DNA from: Camelus bactrianus
Lineage: Eukaryota > Chordata > Mammalia > Artiodactyla > Camelidae
DNA: 64,000 nt
Direction of reading: 5' to 3'
NCBI RefSeq assembly: GCF_048773025.1
Contig: NC_133541.1
Location: 16,255,412-16,319,411, forward strand
This document shows, piece after piece, positions 47,166-59,503 of the stretch; position 1 is the first letter of the stretch; each line of letters starts with the position of its first letter. The position numbers were made by a program, and so were the translations under genes. The notes below the pieces were generated by a model, which had not been told where the DNA came from, made no database searches, and was given only the letters and a program-made list of their open reading frames with translations.

Positions 47166-49299
47166 GACTATATTATCCTGCATTAGACACAGTTTTATTC
47201 CATCTCTTCCCGCTTACAGCCTTAAAGAATTAATTCCTAATCACAATATGTGACAATACAATACATTTTCTTAAAAAATTTTATCACATAATATATAAAA
47301 TATTAATATAATTCTTTTTTTACTATAGATAAATTGTTTCATGTATTAAGAAAGTTTCTAACTAAATAATTTATGGCTAAAGTAATTAACACTCTTATGT
47401 ATGGTTAGGGTGACTCTGTACTTCAGAGAAGATGGAATAATAGTCTCTTCTTTGTGTTTTTGTATGAGTGGTCCTGTGTTTACAATGGAAACTGATATTG
47501 GCAATTTCATCAAGATTAAACTAACTTTAAAATGTAGTATTTGAATCCAATGTTCTGTAAGTGAATAAGCTTAAAATAGATGAATGTTTTGCCATAAGCA
47601 ATGCAATTCAAATCTAGTTTGGATATTTTTTATGTACCTAAAAAAATAACTTTACTAATTTGTTTTTCTGAATAAAGATGAGTTTTATTCATGCTCCATG
47701 AAAAAGGATTAAGAGAATAGAGGAAATTTTACCCTTATAGGAAAACGTATCAATTACTTGCAGGTAAAATTGCCATATATCTGAAAAATTCTTGTGTGCA
47801 TAATAAAATAAATTCACACAATGAAATGTTCTCATTCTGTTGTGTTGATGTGTTTAAAGATGATATAGCATAAAAAAATTTAAAGATGTTAGGATAAAAG
47901 GCAAATATGTCTCATTTGAACTATAAGTAGATTTAAAATATATTTCTTGACATTATAAAATGAATATGAACATTTGTTTGCAGTGACATTTAAAATCGCT
48001 TTTAATTCTATTGCCATGGAATTGACATAACAAATCAAATAGGCTAAAAGTGTATGTTGGTATATAATCTTTATACATGAATTAGGTATTTTCCTTTTTC
48101 CTTGGATCAAGGAATAAATTTTATAATCAGATATTTGTGGGCTAAAATGCTTGAGTTCTTTTGTATCCATGGGACACGAACAACTGTTTGAAAATGGAAG
48201 AAATGCGTAGCAGGCAGAGACAGGAAATAATTCATCAAGTGCCTACACACCCACAAGAAACTTCTTTGGACAATACCTAATATTCTTGAGTAGGACTAGT
48301 TAGTTTGCTGTTAAACTGGTATAAATTGCAGGATTCATTCATGAAGTTAACAAGGCCCTCTTTTAGAACTGGGCAAGATGATAATGAATAAATCCATACT
48401 TATGTAAATGTATCACACACTAACAAGGAGGGGTTAAGGAAACAAATTAACCAGTAGAAGGTAGGAGCATTGAAGCAAGGTGGGGTCAAAACAACGCCAG
48501 TACCAGAGTCAAAACTATTGCAGCTCAAGTTTAATTTTTTAATGATTATTCTGAATTGCTATCAGAGACTGACATGTTACAGGTGTATCTTCCCTTGTCT
48601 AGACTAATTCTCCTCTGCTCATTTAGCACTGCTTTTCATTCCAGTCTATTTCTGTTTCTGTCACTAACACTGCTTTTCTAAAGCAGTCTGCATTTCTTTA
48701 ATCAGATTTATAGAACCTCCACTGTGTTAAAGGCTATATGTGTGGAAGTACAAAAAAACAAAATATACAAAGTCATTCGTAAAATGAAGGTAGTGAAATA
48801 CATTTCAATTCCCTTTCTCGTTTAAAACAGTATTATATTTTTTTCTGCTATTAATTAATAATTTTCAACTGGTAATGACAAAACATCAAAACTCTTTTGG
48901 TTGTATGTTTTTAACTTTTTCCCCTAGTTAAAGAACCACACCCTCAATTTTATTTTTAGTGTTTGTCTCCTAATTTTAGCAATACATACAAACTTGATCA
49001 AAGACAGGACTTAGGTGAAGACATTGATGGGTCAGTATAACCTATGAGCACTATCACATCAAACTAAACACCTGTAATATTTGTTGGTAATCAACAACTT
49101 CAAATCAGCAAATCTCACCTTCATGATAGGAAAGCAAAGCCATGCTCTGGGAAACTCTGTTTTGGCAGATTTTTGCAAACTAATGATGACATATCCTTCA
49201 TAAATTGTAGACACTTGCTTTGAAAGGATTTTGGAGGCCCTTTGAATCAAGAGTCTTCAGACTTGTTTAATCAGAGACCACAGTAAAATTTAGCTGTTC
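47166..49299. other. Unique DNA, no gene seen
   Basis: AT-rich unique sequence. The 93-codon minus frame at 47889-48170 has no recognisable domain. Confidence 0.45.
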
Positions 49300-52255
49300 A
49301 ACATATATACACAAGGGATCGTAAGAGGCTGCTATGAGAAACTACATGCCAACAGAAAGGACAACCTAGAAGAAATGGACAATTTCTTAGAAAAGTACAA
49401 TTTGCCAAGACTGAACCAGGAAGAAATAGAAACTACGAATAGGCCAATTACCAGTACTGAAATTGAATCAGTAATTTAAAAACTCCCCAAAACAACAATA
49501 ACAAAATCCAGGACCAGATGGCTTCACAGGGAATTCTAACAAACATTTAGAGAAGAGTTAACACCTATCCTTTTGAAACAATTCTAAAAAAATTTCAGAG
49601 GAAGGAACACTTCTGAACTTATTCTGTGAGGCCACCATCACCCTGATACCAAAACCAGACAAATATATCACACAAAAAAGAAAATTACAGGCCAATATCA
49701 CTTATAAATATAGATGCAAAAATACTCAACAAAGTTCTAGCAAATCGACTCCAACAATTCATTAAAAGGATCATACACCATGATCAAGGGGATTTATAAC
49801 AGCGATGCAAGAATTTTTCACTATCTGCAATTCAATCAATGTGATACACCGCATTAGCAAATTGAAAACTAAGAACCATATGATCATCTCAATAGATGCA
49901 GAAAAGGCTTTTGATAAAATTCAACATCCATTTATGATAAAAACTTTCCAGAAAATGGGCATAGAGGAAATATATCTCAACATAATAAAGGCTATTTACG
50001 ACAAACCCATAGCTAATACCATACTCAATGATGAAAAGGTGAAAGCATTTCCTCTAAGATCAGGTACAAGACAAGGATGCTCACTCTCACACTTTTATTC
50101 AACCTAGTTTTGGAAGTCCTAGCCAAAGCAATCAGAGAAAAACAAGAAATAAAAGGAATCCAATTTGGAAAAGAAGCAGTAAAATTGTCACTGTTTGCAG
50201 ATGACATGATACTCTACATAGAAAATCCTAAAGAAGGGACCAGAAAACTACTAGAGCTCATCAACAAATTTGGTAAAGTTGCAGGATACAAAATTAATAT
50301 ACAGAAATCAGTTGAATTTCTATACACTAACAACAAAATAGCAGAAACAAAAATTATGGAAATAATCCCATTTACCATCACATCAAAAAGAATAAAACAC
50401 CTAGGAATAAACCTACCTAAGAAGACGAAGGACCTGTACTTCAAAAACTGTAGGACATTGATGAAAAAAAATGAAGATGACATAAAGTGATGGACATAAA
50501 CTCATGTTCTTAGATGGGAAGAATCAATATTGTTAAAATGGCCATACTACTTAAGCCAATATACACATTGAATGCAATCCCTATCAAATTATCAATGACA
50601 TTTTTCACAGAACTGGAACAAAAAAAAGTTATAATTTGTATGGAAATACAGAAAATCCCAAATAGAACAATATTGAGAAAGAAGAACAGAGCTGGGAGAA
50701 TCACACTCCTTGACTTCATACTATATTGCAAAGCTACAGTAATCAAAACAGTATGGTACTGGCACAAAAACAGACATATAGCTCAATGGAACAGGATAGA
50801 AATTCGAGAAATAAACCCATGTACTTATGGTCAATTAATCTATGACAAAAGAGGCAAGAATATATGATGGAGAAAAGATAGTGTCTTCAATAAGTGGTAC
50901 TGGAAAAAAAACAGGACAGTTACGTGTAAAAGACTGAAATTAGAACATTCTCTAACACCATATACAAAAAAAAAAAAAAAAAAAACCCTCAAAATGGATT
51001 AAAGACTTAAATGTAAGACCAGATACTATAAAACTCCTAGAGGACAATATAGGCAGAACACTCTTTGACATAAATTGTAGCAATATATTTTTTTCAAAAC
51101 AGCTCCTAGTGTAATGGAAACAAAAGCAAAAATAAACAAATGGAGCCTAACTAAACTTAAAAGCTTTTGCAGAGCTAAAGATTTATCAGCAAAGCAAATG
51201 GACAACCTATGCAATGAGAGAAAATATTTGCAAATGATGTGACCAACAAGGGACTAATTTCCAAAATATATAAACAGCTTATAGAGCTTAATATCAAAAA
51301 AAAAGCAACCCAATCAAAAAATGGGCAGAAGACCTAAACAGACATTTCTCCAAAGAAGACATCCAGATGGCCAACAAGCACATGAAAAGATGTTCAACAT
51401 TACTGTTAGAGAAATGCAAATCAAAACTACAGTGAGGTATCACCTCACACCAGTCAGAACGCCATCCTTCAAAAGTCTACAAATAAATGCTAGAGAACGT
51501 GTGAAGAAAAGGGAACCCTCCTACACTCTTGGTGGGAATGTAAATTGGTGCAGACAGTATGGAGGACAGTATAGAGTTTCCTTAAAAAACTAAAAATAGA
51601 CTTACCCTATGATCCAACAATCCCACTCCCAGGCATATATCCAGAGAAAACTATAATTCAAAAAGACTCATGCATCCCAATGTTCATAGTAGCACTGTTT
51701 ACAATAGCCAAGGTATATGGAAAAAACCTAAATGTTCATCGACAAATGACTAGATAAAGAAGCTGTGGTAAATGTATACAATGGAATACTACTCAGCCAT
51801 AAAAAAAGAATAAAATAATGCCATTTGCAGCAACATGGATGGATCTGGAGATGGTCTTTCTAAGTGAAGTAAGCCAGAAACAGAAAGATATGACATTATT
51901 TACATGTGGAATATTAAAAAAAAAAAAAAGACACAAATGAACTTATTGACAAAATAGAAACAGACTCAAACAGACATAGAGAACAAACTTATGGTTACCA
52001 TGGGGAAAGGGGGTGAGAAAGGATATATTTGGGAGTTCGAAATTTGCCAGTACTAACTACTATACATAAAAGAGATAGACAACAAGTTTCTTCAGTACAG
52101 CACAGGGAACTATATTCAATATCTTGTAGTAACCTATAATGAAACAGAATATGAAAAGGAATATATGTATGTATATGTATGACTGAAACAGTATGTTGTA
52201 CACCAAAAATGAACACAATATTGTAAAATGACAATATTTCAATAAAAAAGGTTAA
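49300..52255 (+). mobile_element. LINE-1, 5'-truncated, RT core present
   Basis: A 3 kb plus-strand L1 starting inside ORF2 just after the endonuclease domain (IVRGCYEKLHANRKDNLEEM near 49318). The reverse transcriptase is readable: [20 protein letters not shown] (49888), [13 protein letters not shown] (50053), then after a frameshift [13 protein letters not shown] with the FADD core at 50193-50204, and GYKINIQKS (50285). ORF2 then continues in pieces ([16 protein letters not shown] at 50514, [16 protein letters not shown] near 50735, KINKWSLTKLKSFC-like near 51130, RQVTEWIKK-type text further on) to about 51910, with many stops. The 3' UTR has GGGAACTATATTCAATATCT (52106) and ends CAATATTTCAATAAAAAAGG. 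It is inactive. No clear target-site duplication. Confidence 0.93.
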
Positions 52256-52849
52256 AATTTTTAAGTGAATTAGTACAAAATCATTAAGTTTATTTTATAA
52301 CCTTAATCAACTGCAACCAACAATCTGAAGATATTGCAATAGATCCAACTCCATTTTACCATTGATTTAATTTTACATCAACAATTGTGACATTGTTAAG
52401 ATGGCATTGCTAAAATATCATCTAAGGTAAAATGTACACTTTTTTAATAATATGATTCCTAAAGTAATCCATCTACATATCTTGCCCACTCTACTCTGAA
52501 TATCTGTAATGTGTTCAACTAATTATCTCCATCCTCGGATATAATTAAAAATAACATGGGAAATTATACTTGAAATTTAGTATATACCTTTTGAAACATT
52601 TCCAAAATTAGGACATTGTGTATTGAAAAGGGAAAGAGTAGATATTATCAAAATTTTCAAAGGTGTTATATCTACTAAGTAGTGCTCTTATATTGCTAAA
52701 AATTTATAGAAGCTTTTATTTCTCTATCTCATATACCTTATTAATTATATTCTATTTGCAAAAAGTAATGGATTACTAAATACATAATATGAATAGGAGT
52801 AAGTAATCCATATTCAAGTTCTGGATTAGAATTGGATTGTAGGATATTC
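52256..52849. other. Unique AT-rich DNA
   Basis: Nothing recognised. Confidence 0.5.
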
Positions 52850-52960
52850 ATTCAACAAAGGTCTTTAGAGAACTCAGTACTAAGTCAGAATGCAGCATTA
52901 GATCCCAGGGGATGTAAGATTAATATGACATGATCTAAGCTGGAGAGTTTAAACTTTGGG
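52850..52960 (-). repeat. L2 LINE fragment
   Basis: ATTCATTCAACAAAGGTCTT, ACTCAGTACTAAGTCAGAAT and TCCCAGGGGATGTAAGATTA resemble reverse L2 3' text. Diverged. Confidence 0.45.
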
Positions 52961-53109
52961 GAAAGATAGTGGAATAAATTGTTATAACCTAATATAATAA
53001 AGATCCACTTGGAGTCTGTACAATGTACCACGGCTGAGACAAAGACTCTAACTATAGGAAAAGGTAAGTGGTATGAGTTAAGCAATCAGCACATCTGGGG
53101 TTCTGTCTT

Positions 53110-53118
53110 ACTGAGTTA
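53110..53118. repeat. Probable target-site duplication, left (SINE)
   Basis: ACTGAGTTA, matched by ACTGAATTA at 53267-53275 (8 of 9). Confidence 0.6.
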
Positions 53119-53266
53119 GGGGGAGGGTATAGCTCAAGTGGTAGAGTGCATGCTTAGCATGCATGAGGTCCTGGGTTTAGTCCCTCCTCTAAAAAAAATA
53201 GTGAATAAATCCAATTACCTCCCCCCTGAGGAAAAAAAAAGTTTTAAGAAACAAAAAGTTTAAGAA
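53119..53266 (+). mobile_element. Vic-1-type tRNA-Ala SINE, second copy
   Basis: GGGGAGGGTATAGCTCAAGT (A box region), GGTAGAGTGCATGCTTAGCA with the AGC anticodon equivalent at 53156-53158, and a B-box-like GGTCCTGGGTTTAGTCC at 53167-53183 identify the tRNA-Ala-derived head. The body has AATCCAATTACCTCCCCCC, then an A-rich tail interrupted by TTTTAAG. It differs from the copy at 9124 at several head positions, as separate insertions would. It is not a tRNA gene. Confidence 0.88.
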
Positions 53267-53275
53267 ACTGAATTA
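53267..53275. repeat. Probable target-site duplication, right (SINE)
   Basis: ACTGAATTA; pairs with 53110-53118. Confidence 0.6.
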
Positions 53276-54834
53276 GAACATCTACTTCTGAGGAACAAAA
53301 TACATTTCAAAGGCTCTGCCTAAAATTGATGAGATCTCTTTTCTTTGATGAGACATAAAAAGGAAAGAAAAGATGGATATAGTGAGAACCATTACTAGCC
53401 AGGCATTCTACAGGGCTTTTCTCTGGCTTAGCAGAACTGAGGAATGAGTCTTCAGGGTGGAGTCAACAACAGGCTAGCTAAAACTTTCTAACTCTATAGC
53501 TGAGAAATATTAATTTCCAGTTTCACTCTGATATTTTCTACTTTATTATCCTCCAAAAATTTGGGAGAAGCAAGTATATAGTTTTCTGAAAATAAGGTAT
53601 TTCTGTTTACTGATTTCATGGGGACTTGATTAGTTAAAACTTCACTGAATAGACATCGGGTGGCTAAACATCCTTCAGTGAATGTGCAGGTGAAACACAA
53701 TGCCAGGGTCACAGGGTTTTGGGGAATCATACAGAGCACAGCAGCTAAAGTGAAATGAAGGCTGGAGAAATATAGTGTAGGCAAAGGACACAAATGTGCA
53801 AAGACACGGTTCTGAGAGTTTGGTATACCTGAGGCAATTCCAGAGTTCCATTTCGCATGGAATGAAGACTGACACAGACTGGAAAGCTAGACAAGTCCCA
53901 TCACAAAACACCACCAATGCCATGCCATGAGTCTGAACAATGGGCATCTCTTAAAAGACAGAGATAGGGGCCTGGCAAGGCTAGACGTTCTTTTCTGTTT
54001 TTTCTGTTGTTGTTGCTGTTGTTGTTTTTACAAATTTGTTTATCTTTCTAAATATATAGACCAAAATGCACCATTCTCTCAATTTACAAATCCAGAAAAA
54101 CTTTTGGTAACTTTAAAAGTAGGTACAGTTACATTTGTGGAAAATAGTTGATGAAATTAACATTGAAATGGAGACAAAGCCACAACTAATTGATTTCACA
54201 GTCATAGTGCCTTAAGAAGCACCAGAATTAGTATCCAGAGCATCACTGTCACTGTGCGCCTGGGTACTATGTGCTTTATTTTATGTGTGAAATGGAACAG
54301 GGTCACACGTGTTTGTGTCTGTGTTTGTATGTATGTGTATTTACTTCCAAAGAGGGCATTAGACCTAAACAGAGAAAGCAATCAAAATAAATTCTTTGAA
54401 AGAACACAGCATACTTTTCACATGAAAAACAGCTAAATTGTTATGCATTGATTCCAAATTGTTGATTATTGATTCCAAACTCAAAACCTGCATAATAGAG
54501 TCCAGACAATTCTCTGAGAGAACTGAATTCTGTTAGCTTCTTTCAGTTTCAAAACATCAAGGACTATTTTTATCCTTGCTATTTTGATTTCAGGGAATCA
54601 CAAATCACAAATAAAAAAAATAAAGATAAAAGTATAATTTAGTTCAATAGCAAATTCAGAATTGCAAGTATTTAGATTGCCAAGCTGAAATTATTATCAG
54701 TTCTATTCAATCAAGCGGTGTTTTTTCTGGTGTTTTCTGAGTGCATAACATCAATAAAAGTGATTAAAACAAATGCTTTATTGCTCAGGTGCAATAAAGA
54801 AGGTTCTCACAACCAGAGGAATAGAAACAGTGTA
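53276..54834. other. Unique DNA, no gene seen
   Basis: The 99- and 90-codon minus frames at 53494-53793 and 53675-53947 overlap each other and show no known domain. A TTG-rich patch lies at about 54004-54026 and a GT patch near 54305-54338. Confidence 0.4.
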
Positions 54835-54980
54835 AAATCTTAGCAGAGCTGAGTATTAGCTCCATGAAGGCAGAAATTGTATCTATCTTGTTAATTGTGA
54901 TGCCACCAACACCTAGAATAGTGACAGCATCACAGGGCCCCATGGTACTTGTTGAGTGAAAAAATGAATCCAATAGCTCT
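54835..54980 (+). repeat. L2 LINE 3' end
   Basis: TAGCTCCATGAAGGCAGAAA, TTGTATCTATCTTGTTAATT, GTGATGCCACCAACACCTAG and AATAGTGACAGC, then TACTTGTTGAGTGAA, form a typical L2 3' end. The 85-codon minus frame across it is spurious. Confidence 0.75.
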
Positions 54981-57131
54981 GGTGACATGCTGGGTTCGTC
55001 AGTGTACAACACTGCTATTGGCATCCTGGAAGCCAACACCATGAATACCCAAGGAGGGGAACATATTCAGATGTTAGCGTGGCTATTCAGCACCAATAAT
55101 GTTGCACTACAGAATTAGAACTTTTAAACATATAATCAAAAGTGGCATATATATTGACATATGTTGATACAAAGTACAAGGAAATGGTATGAAGATGACA
55201 TAACCCTCCAATTCCTTATGTAACAGAAGAATCATGGAAATGATATTCTCTTGGATAGAAGATACTGGAAATCTGCATCTCAAACATAGAATTATTTGTG
55301 GGCATAAGTTACTTCCGTATCCAGGGCCACATTCAGTGGTATAATCTGATGCAGATGGTTCTGGGAGGTTCAATGATGCTGAAAGGCAAGTTATGTCATA
55401 TAAATAACAGTCACTTCCTCCAAAACTGTCATTTCTCCTAAGTTAGCGAATAAGAGAAAAACAAAACAAACAAAACTGAGCAAGGCAGAAAGCACTTGCT
55501 GCCGACCACCTGGATTCCACTGATCTAGCTGTTACTGACTGTTGCCGGAAAGAAGCCTCACAGGAACAGCTCATTGTGCTCCTGGCAACTCAAGTCATAG
55601 GAGAAACAGCGATTATGCCAAATAAAAGTGCCAGCAATTGATGAACTGGCTGATGAGTGAGGACAAATAATCAGATTCAATGTATCAAATATACAGACAC
55701 TGCCAAAAAGTAACTTGGTGGTTCTTTTTTTAAGTTACCATCAAAATAACTGTATACATTTTTTTGCAAATGATAGTGTCTAAGGAACTAAGTGGAAAGA
55801 GGTCACTTAAAAATATTTTAGGTCCTGGCTTTAAGAGGAACAGCCATCATAAATGTTAGAACTATATTTTTGGTATCCCAAAACGACACTTCACAGTTTG
55901 CAATGACAATTTATTTGGTCAAGACAGACTTTGTGGCCACAAATTGTATAAAGCCTCTACCTGACTTTACTCTAACATGTCCAGGGACCACTCCAAGCAC
56001 GCTTTCTTGTTCATTTGTTTTGTTTGTTTATTTAATTACGGTTCCCAGGGTATTTAACTGACAGTGAATGACAAACATCTACGTATTGTTTTCTTAAAGA
56101 GAATGTTTAGTGTCAATACTTGTATAGGCACGTTAGGCTGTCCTTTAAGAATCACTAATAGAAGAAATTCAGAATAATCCGTCTATAATTATGTGTCTCT
56201 TTTTAGGATTAGTTCTTAAATATTACCTCCTCCATATCACTCCATGCTTTCATAGTAGTTGCCTGTTTTCCTCATATTTCAGTTGTATATTAATTTCTCT
56301 ATCTTTAGTTGATAAATGTATTTTAATCAGGAAATTCTACTGTTGACCTTGAAGTCTTGAGTGGTTCTTAGAAAAGTTTAGAAACATTCTAACCCTCTGT
56401 TTCCCTCTCTCTCCTGTTCTCTCACCCATGAATGTAAATGCTTGAATTTTATATTGAATTACAAGAAAGGTAGGATTTTTATCTCCATCTATCAAGCACT
56501 AAATGAGCCTAGTAAGTTTCTACAAAATAAAAAAAAATATCTCTTTAGACATAATTTTCCTATTTGTAACAGGAGAGATTTGGATGACAATTTATATAAA
56601 ACCCTTTCTAACTCTAATAATCTAGTATCTCCCTTTATTCCTAGACCTTATAGATCAAAAATTTTCCAATTGTGTTATAGACATTTGAGGAATTCCCAGC
56701 CAGCGTTACACTTGACCATGCCAAGGGGTGATAAGCCAGAATATCTGAGATAATTCCGTTACAATGTCAAATGTATTTTCAGAACCTTCACGAATTACTT
56801 TAGCTGCTTAATAAAAACCACCTATTTACTCAGAAACCAAACTTTGAAATGTGTGAAGAATCTTCATCTGAAAATCATGTAGTGTTTGTTTAAATAAGTG
56901 AGAGGCTGGGCTTTTCTTGTGTGAACTATTCAATGGGGAATCTTAAATGAACTGCTTAAACACACATCTAACACAAAAATGTTTCACAGATTTTCAAAAT
57001 CCTTCACAAATCAGTTTACATGTTCTGCTTTTATCTCCTTGAATAGAAATGAGATACCTATATCAAAGACTAATATCCTTACCTGTGGCAGTCAAGGAGA
57101 TTTTTTTAAAAAAGAAAAATGGATTAAAAAT
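54981..57131. other. Unique DNA, no gene seen
   Basis: No recognised gene. Text near 56225-56330 is weakly L2-like. The 103-codon plus frame at 56442-56753 has mixed composition and no known domain. Confidence 0.4.
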
Positions 57132-57141
57132 TTCAGAACTT
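57132..57141. repeat. Target-site duplication, left copy (young L1)
   Basis: TTCAGAACTT, preceded by an A-rich stretch; repeated at 58277-58286. Confidence 0.75.
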
Positions 57142-58276
57142 TTCAAAAATTTTCTCCTAGAAGAAATAAAAGCAAGAATAAACAAATGGGACCTAATGAA
57201 ACTTACAAGCTTCTGCACAGCAAAGGAAACCAGAAGTAAAACAAAAAGAAAACCTACGGAATGGGAGAAAATTTTTGCAAGTGAAACTGACAAAGGCTTG
57301 ATCTCCAGAATATATAAGCAGCTCATACGACTCAATAAGAAAAAAATAAACAACCCAATCCAAAAATGGGCAGAAGACCTAAACAAGCAATTCTCCAAGG
57401 AAGACATACAAATGATCAAAAAGCACATGAAAAAATGTTCAATATCACTAATTACCAGAAAAATGCAAATCAAAACTACAATGAGGTATCACCTCACACC
57501 AGTCAGAATGGCCGTCATTCAAAAATCCACAAATGACAAATGCTGGAGAGGCTGTGGAGAAAGGGGAACCCTCCTACACTGCTGGTGGGAATGCAGTTTG
57601 GTGCAGCCACTATGGAAAACAGTGTGGAGATTCCTCAAAAGACTAGGAATAGACTTACCATATGACCCAGGAATCCCAGTCCTGGGCTTGTATCCAGAAG
57701 GAAATCTACTTCAGGATGACACCTGCACCCCAATGTTCATAGCAGCACTATTTACAATAGCCAAAACATGGAAACAGCCTAAATGTCCATCAACAGGTGA
57801 CTGGATAAAGAAGATGTGGTATATTTATACAATGGAATACTACTCAGCCATAAAAACCGACAACATAATGCCATTTGCAGCAACATGGATGCTCCTGGAG
57901 AATGTCATTCTAAGTGAAGTAAGCCAGAAAGAGAAAGAAAAATACCATATGAAATTGCTCATATGCGGAATCTAAAAAACAAAAACAAAAACAAACAAAC
58001 AAAAACAAAGCGTAAATACAGGACAGAAATAGACTCACAGACAGAGAATACAGACTTGTGGTTACCGGGGGGTGGAGGGTGGGAAGGGATAGCCTGGGAT
58101 TTCAAAATTGTAGAATAGATAAACAAGATTACACAAAATGTTATGATAACTCACAGAGAAAAAAATGTGACAATGAGTGTGTATATGTCCATGAATAACT
58201 GAAAAATTGTGATGAACACTGGACTTTGACACAACATTGTAAAATGATTATAAATCAATAAAAAATGTTAAAAAAA
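57142..58276 (+). mobile_element. Young LINE-1, 5'-truncated, ORF2 C-terminus open
   Basis: A plus-strand L1 with the last 277 codons of ORF2 uninterrupted from 57142 to the stop TAA at 57973-57975. Readable segments are [60 protein letters not shown], then the Cys-rich end domain [18 protein letters not shown] (57541-57594; C-x3-C-x7-H-x4-C), [36 protein letters not shown] and the ending [15 protein letters not shown]. The endonuclease and reverse-transcriptase domains are absent, so it cannot move. The 3' UTR differs from the other L1s here: it has a G-rich tract at 58067-58088 and ends TGTAAAATGATTATAAATCA with AATAAA at 58257-58262. The open frame extends upstream to 57049 only by chance, in flanking DNA. 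It is the least decayed L1 of the window. Confidence 0.94.
58067..58088 (+). other. G-quadruplex motif in L1 3' UTR
   Basis: Four G-runs (G6, G3, G3, G3) separated by short loops within 22 bases just downstream of ORF2. G4 motifs in the L1 3' UTR are a known feature of primate L1; the four older copies here keep only traces of the tract. Confidence 0.75.
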
Positions 58277-58286
58277 TTCAGAACTT
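58277..58286. repeat. Target-site duplication, right copy (young L1)
   Basis: TTCAGAACTT, identical to 57132-57141. Confidence 0.75.
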
Positions 58287-59468
58287 AAATATATCTTAAG
58301 TTAAACATTAAATAATACTATGTTTTATAAGGAATTTACATTTAGTAGATTTGAAAATTTTCACCATTTAATTAAAAAAAAAAACAAAAAAATACTGATC
58401 TATGTTGCTACAACATTTGTGTATAGCACCCTGTATACCAACGAGGGCTTGAGAATTGTGTAACATGCAGGAAACAAATTCTCAGAATCCCTTCTGAGTT
58501 GGAGATTTAAGCGAAATCTGCACCTGGGAGCAATCAGATGATTAATTTCAATAAAAAAGGAAAAGGCAGGCATCACTGGAGTTTTAAGATAGGATGAAAT
58601 TTTGATACAAGGATAAGATCCTTTAGGAAAACAAAAATACAAATAGCCATAAGAAGAGGATATTCTAATACTATTAAATGTCTCTTTAAGGGACCATATC
58701 TGAAATAGTAAATATGAAAATCTTTCTCCACTCATAATGTCCTTCAACTGAAAGGAAGCCAAAATTGGCAAAAATTTGCAAGTGACAATAAACTCACTTC
58801 AAGTACTGGGCTGACACAGGCTTAAGTACAGGAAAACCACCGAAGCAGGGGAAGTAGAATTGTATAAACTGTCAAACTCAATTCATGTAAGAGTGTTGAT
58901 CTAATTAAGCATAAAATCAGCAGTGTTATTTTTTAAATTTTTTATTAAGTTCATATTTTCAAATTGGAAGTGTACATTTGAGAAGGTCTTTAATTCTTTA
59001 AGAACAAAATAGAATTATTTTAAAATAAAACACATTTATCTACTCATCATTCACTAAGATTGGGCAACTCGCTAAGTGAGTTGATCTGGTGGCCATGCCA
59101 ATCTCCTCTAGTAGACTGCGGTGCTATAATTCACCTTACTCATTCCTGCATAGTGCATAGCACTTACCAGCATGTATCATCTTAATAAATTAATAAATGG
59201 AAGTTTATTATCTGATCAAAGCGTTGAAGAAACATTAGAGTTGGATGAAGCACCACCTTATTTCCTTTGCACACATTTGTACCTTCTAACAAGACCTTTT
59301 CTTAGTTATACCTGATTACCTAATCCTTGAGATAAATTATGAGATTCAAAAATCATCTATGGTTGGCAGTGGAGGGAACATATGGAATCCAGTGGATTTT
59401 TCTTCCTCACCATCAACAGTTAAGTCTCCGGTTGGCTCATCAGAATCATATAAGATGTTTTAAGCCTT

Positions 59469-59470
<2 letters not shown>
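58287..59470. other. Unique DNA, no gene seen
   Basis: The 123-codon minus frame at 58400-58771 is the longest non-LINE frame in this part. It shows no domain I know and has no supporting signals. Text near 59130-59210 is weakly like an L2 end. Confidence 0.4.

Positions 59471-59501
<31 letters not shown>
59471..59501. repeat. (TG)n microsatellite
   Basis: About 15 TG units. Confidence 0.95.

Positions 59502-59503
<2 letters not shown>

Noticed and set aside
50077-50490. 137-codon frame with FADD as a live reverse transcriptase
   Set aside because: It is part of a truncated, frame-broken L1 with no endonuclease.
53119-53190. tRNA-Ala(AGC) gene
   Set aside because: The anticodon and boxes are present, but the ends do not form an acceptor stem and a SINE body and A-rich tail follow; the same holds at 9124-9195.
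57049-57975. 308-codon open frame as a host gene
   Set aside because: From 57142 on it is LINE-1 ORF2 C-terminus, inside target-site duplications; the first 31 codons are flanking DNA read by chance.
58400-58771. 123-codon minus frame as a gene
   Set aside because: No domain, hydrophobic and mixed composition, AT-rich DNA; a chance frame of this size is expected in 64 kb.
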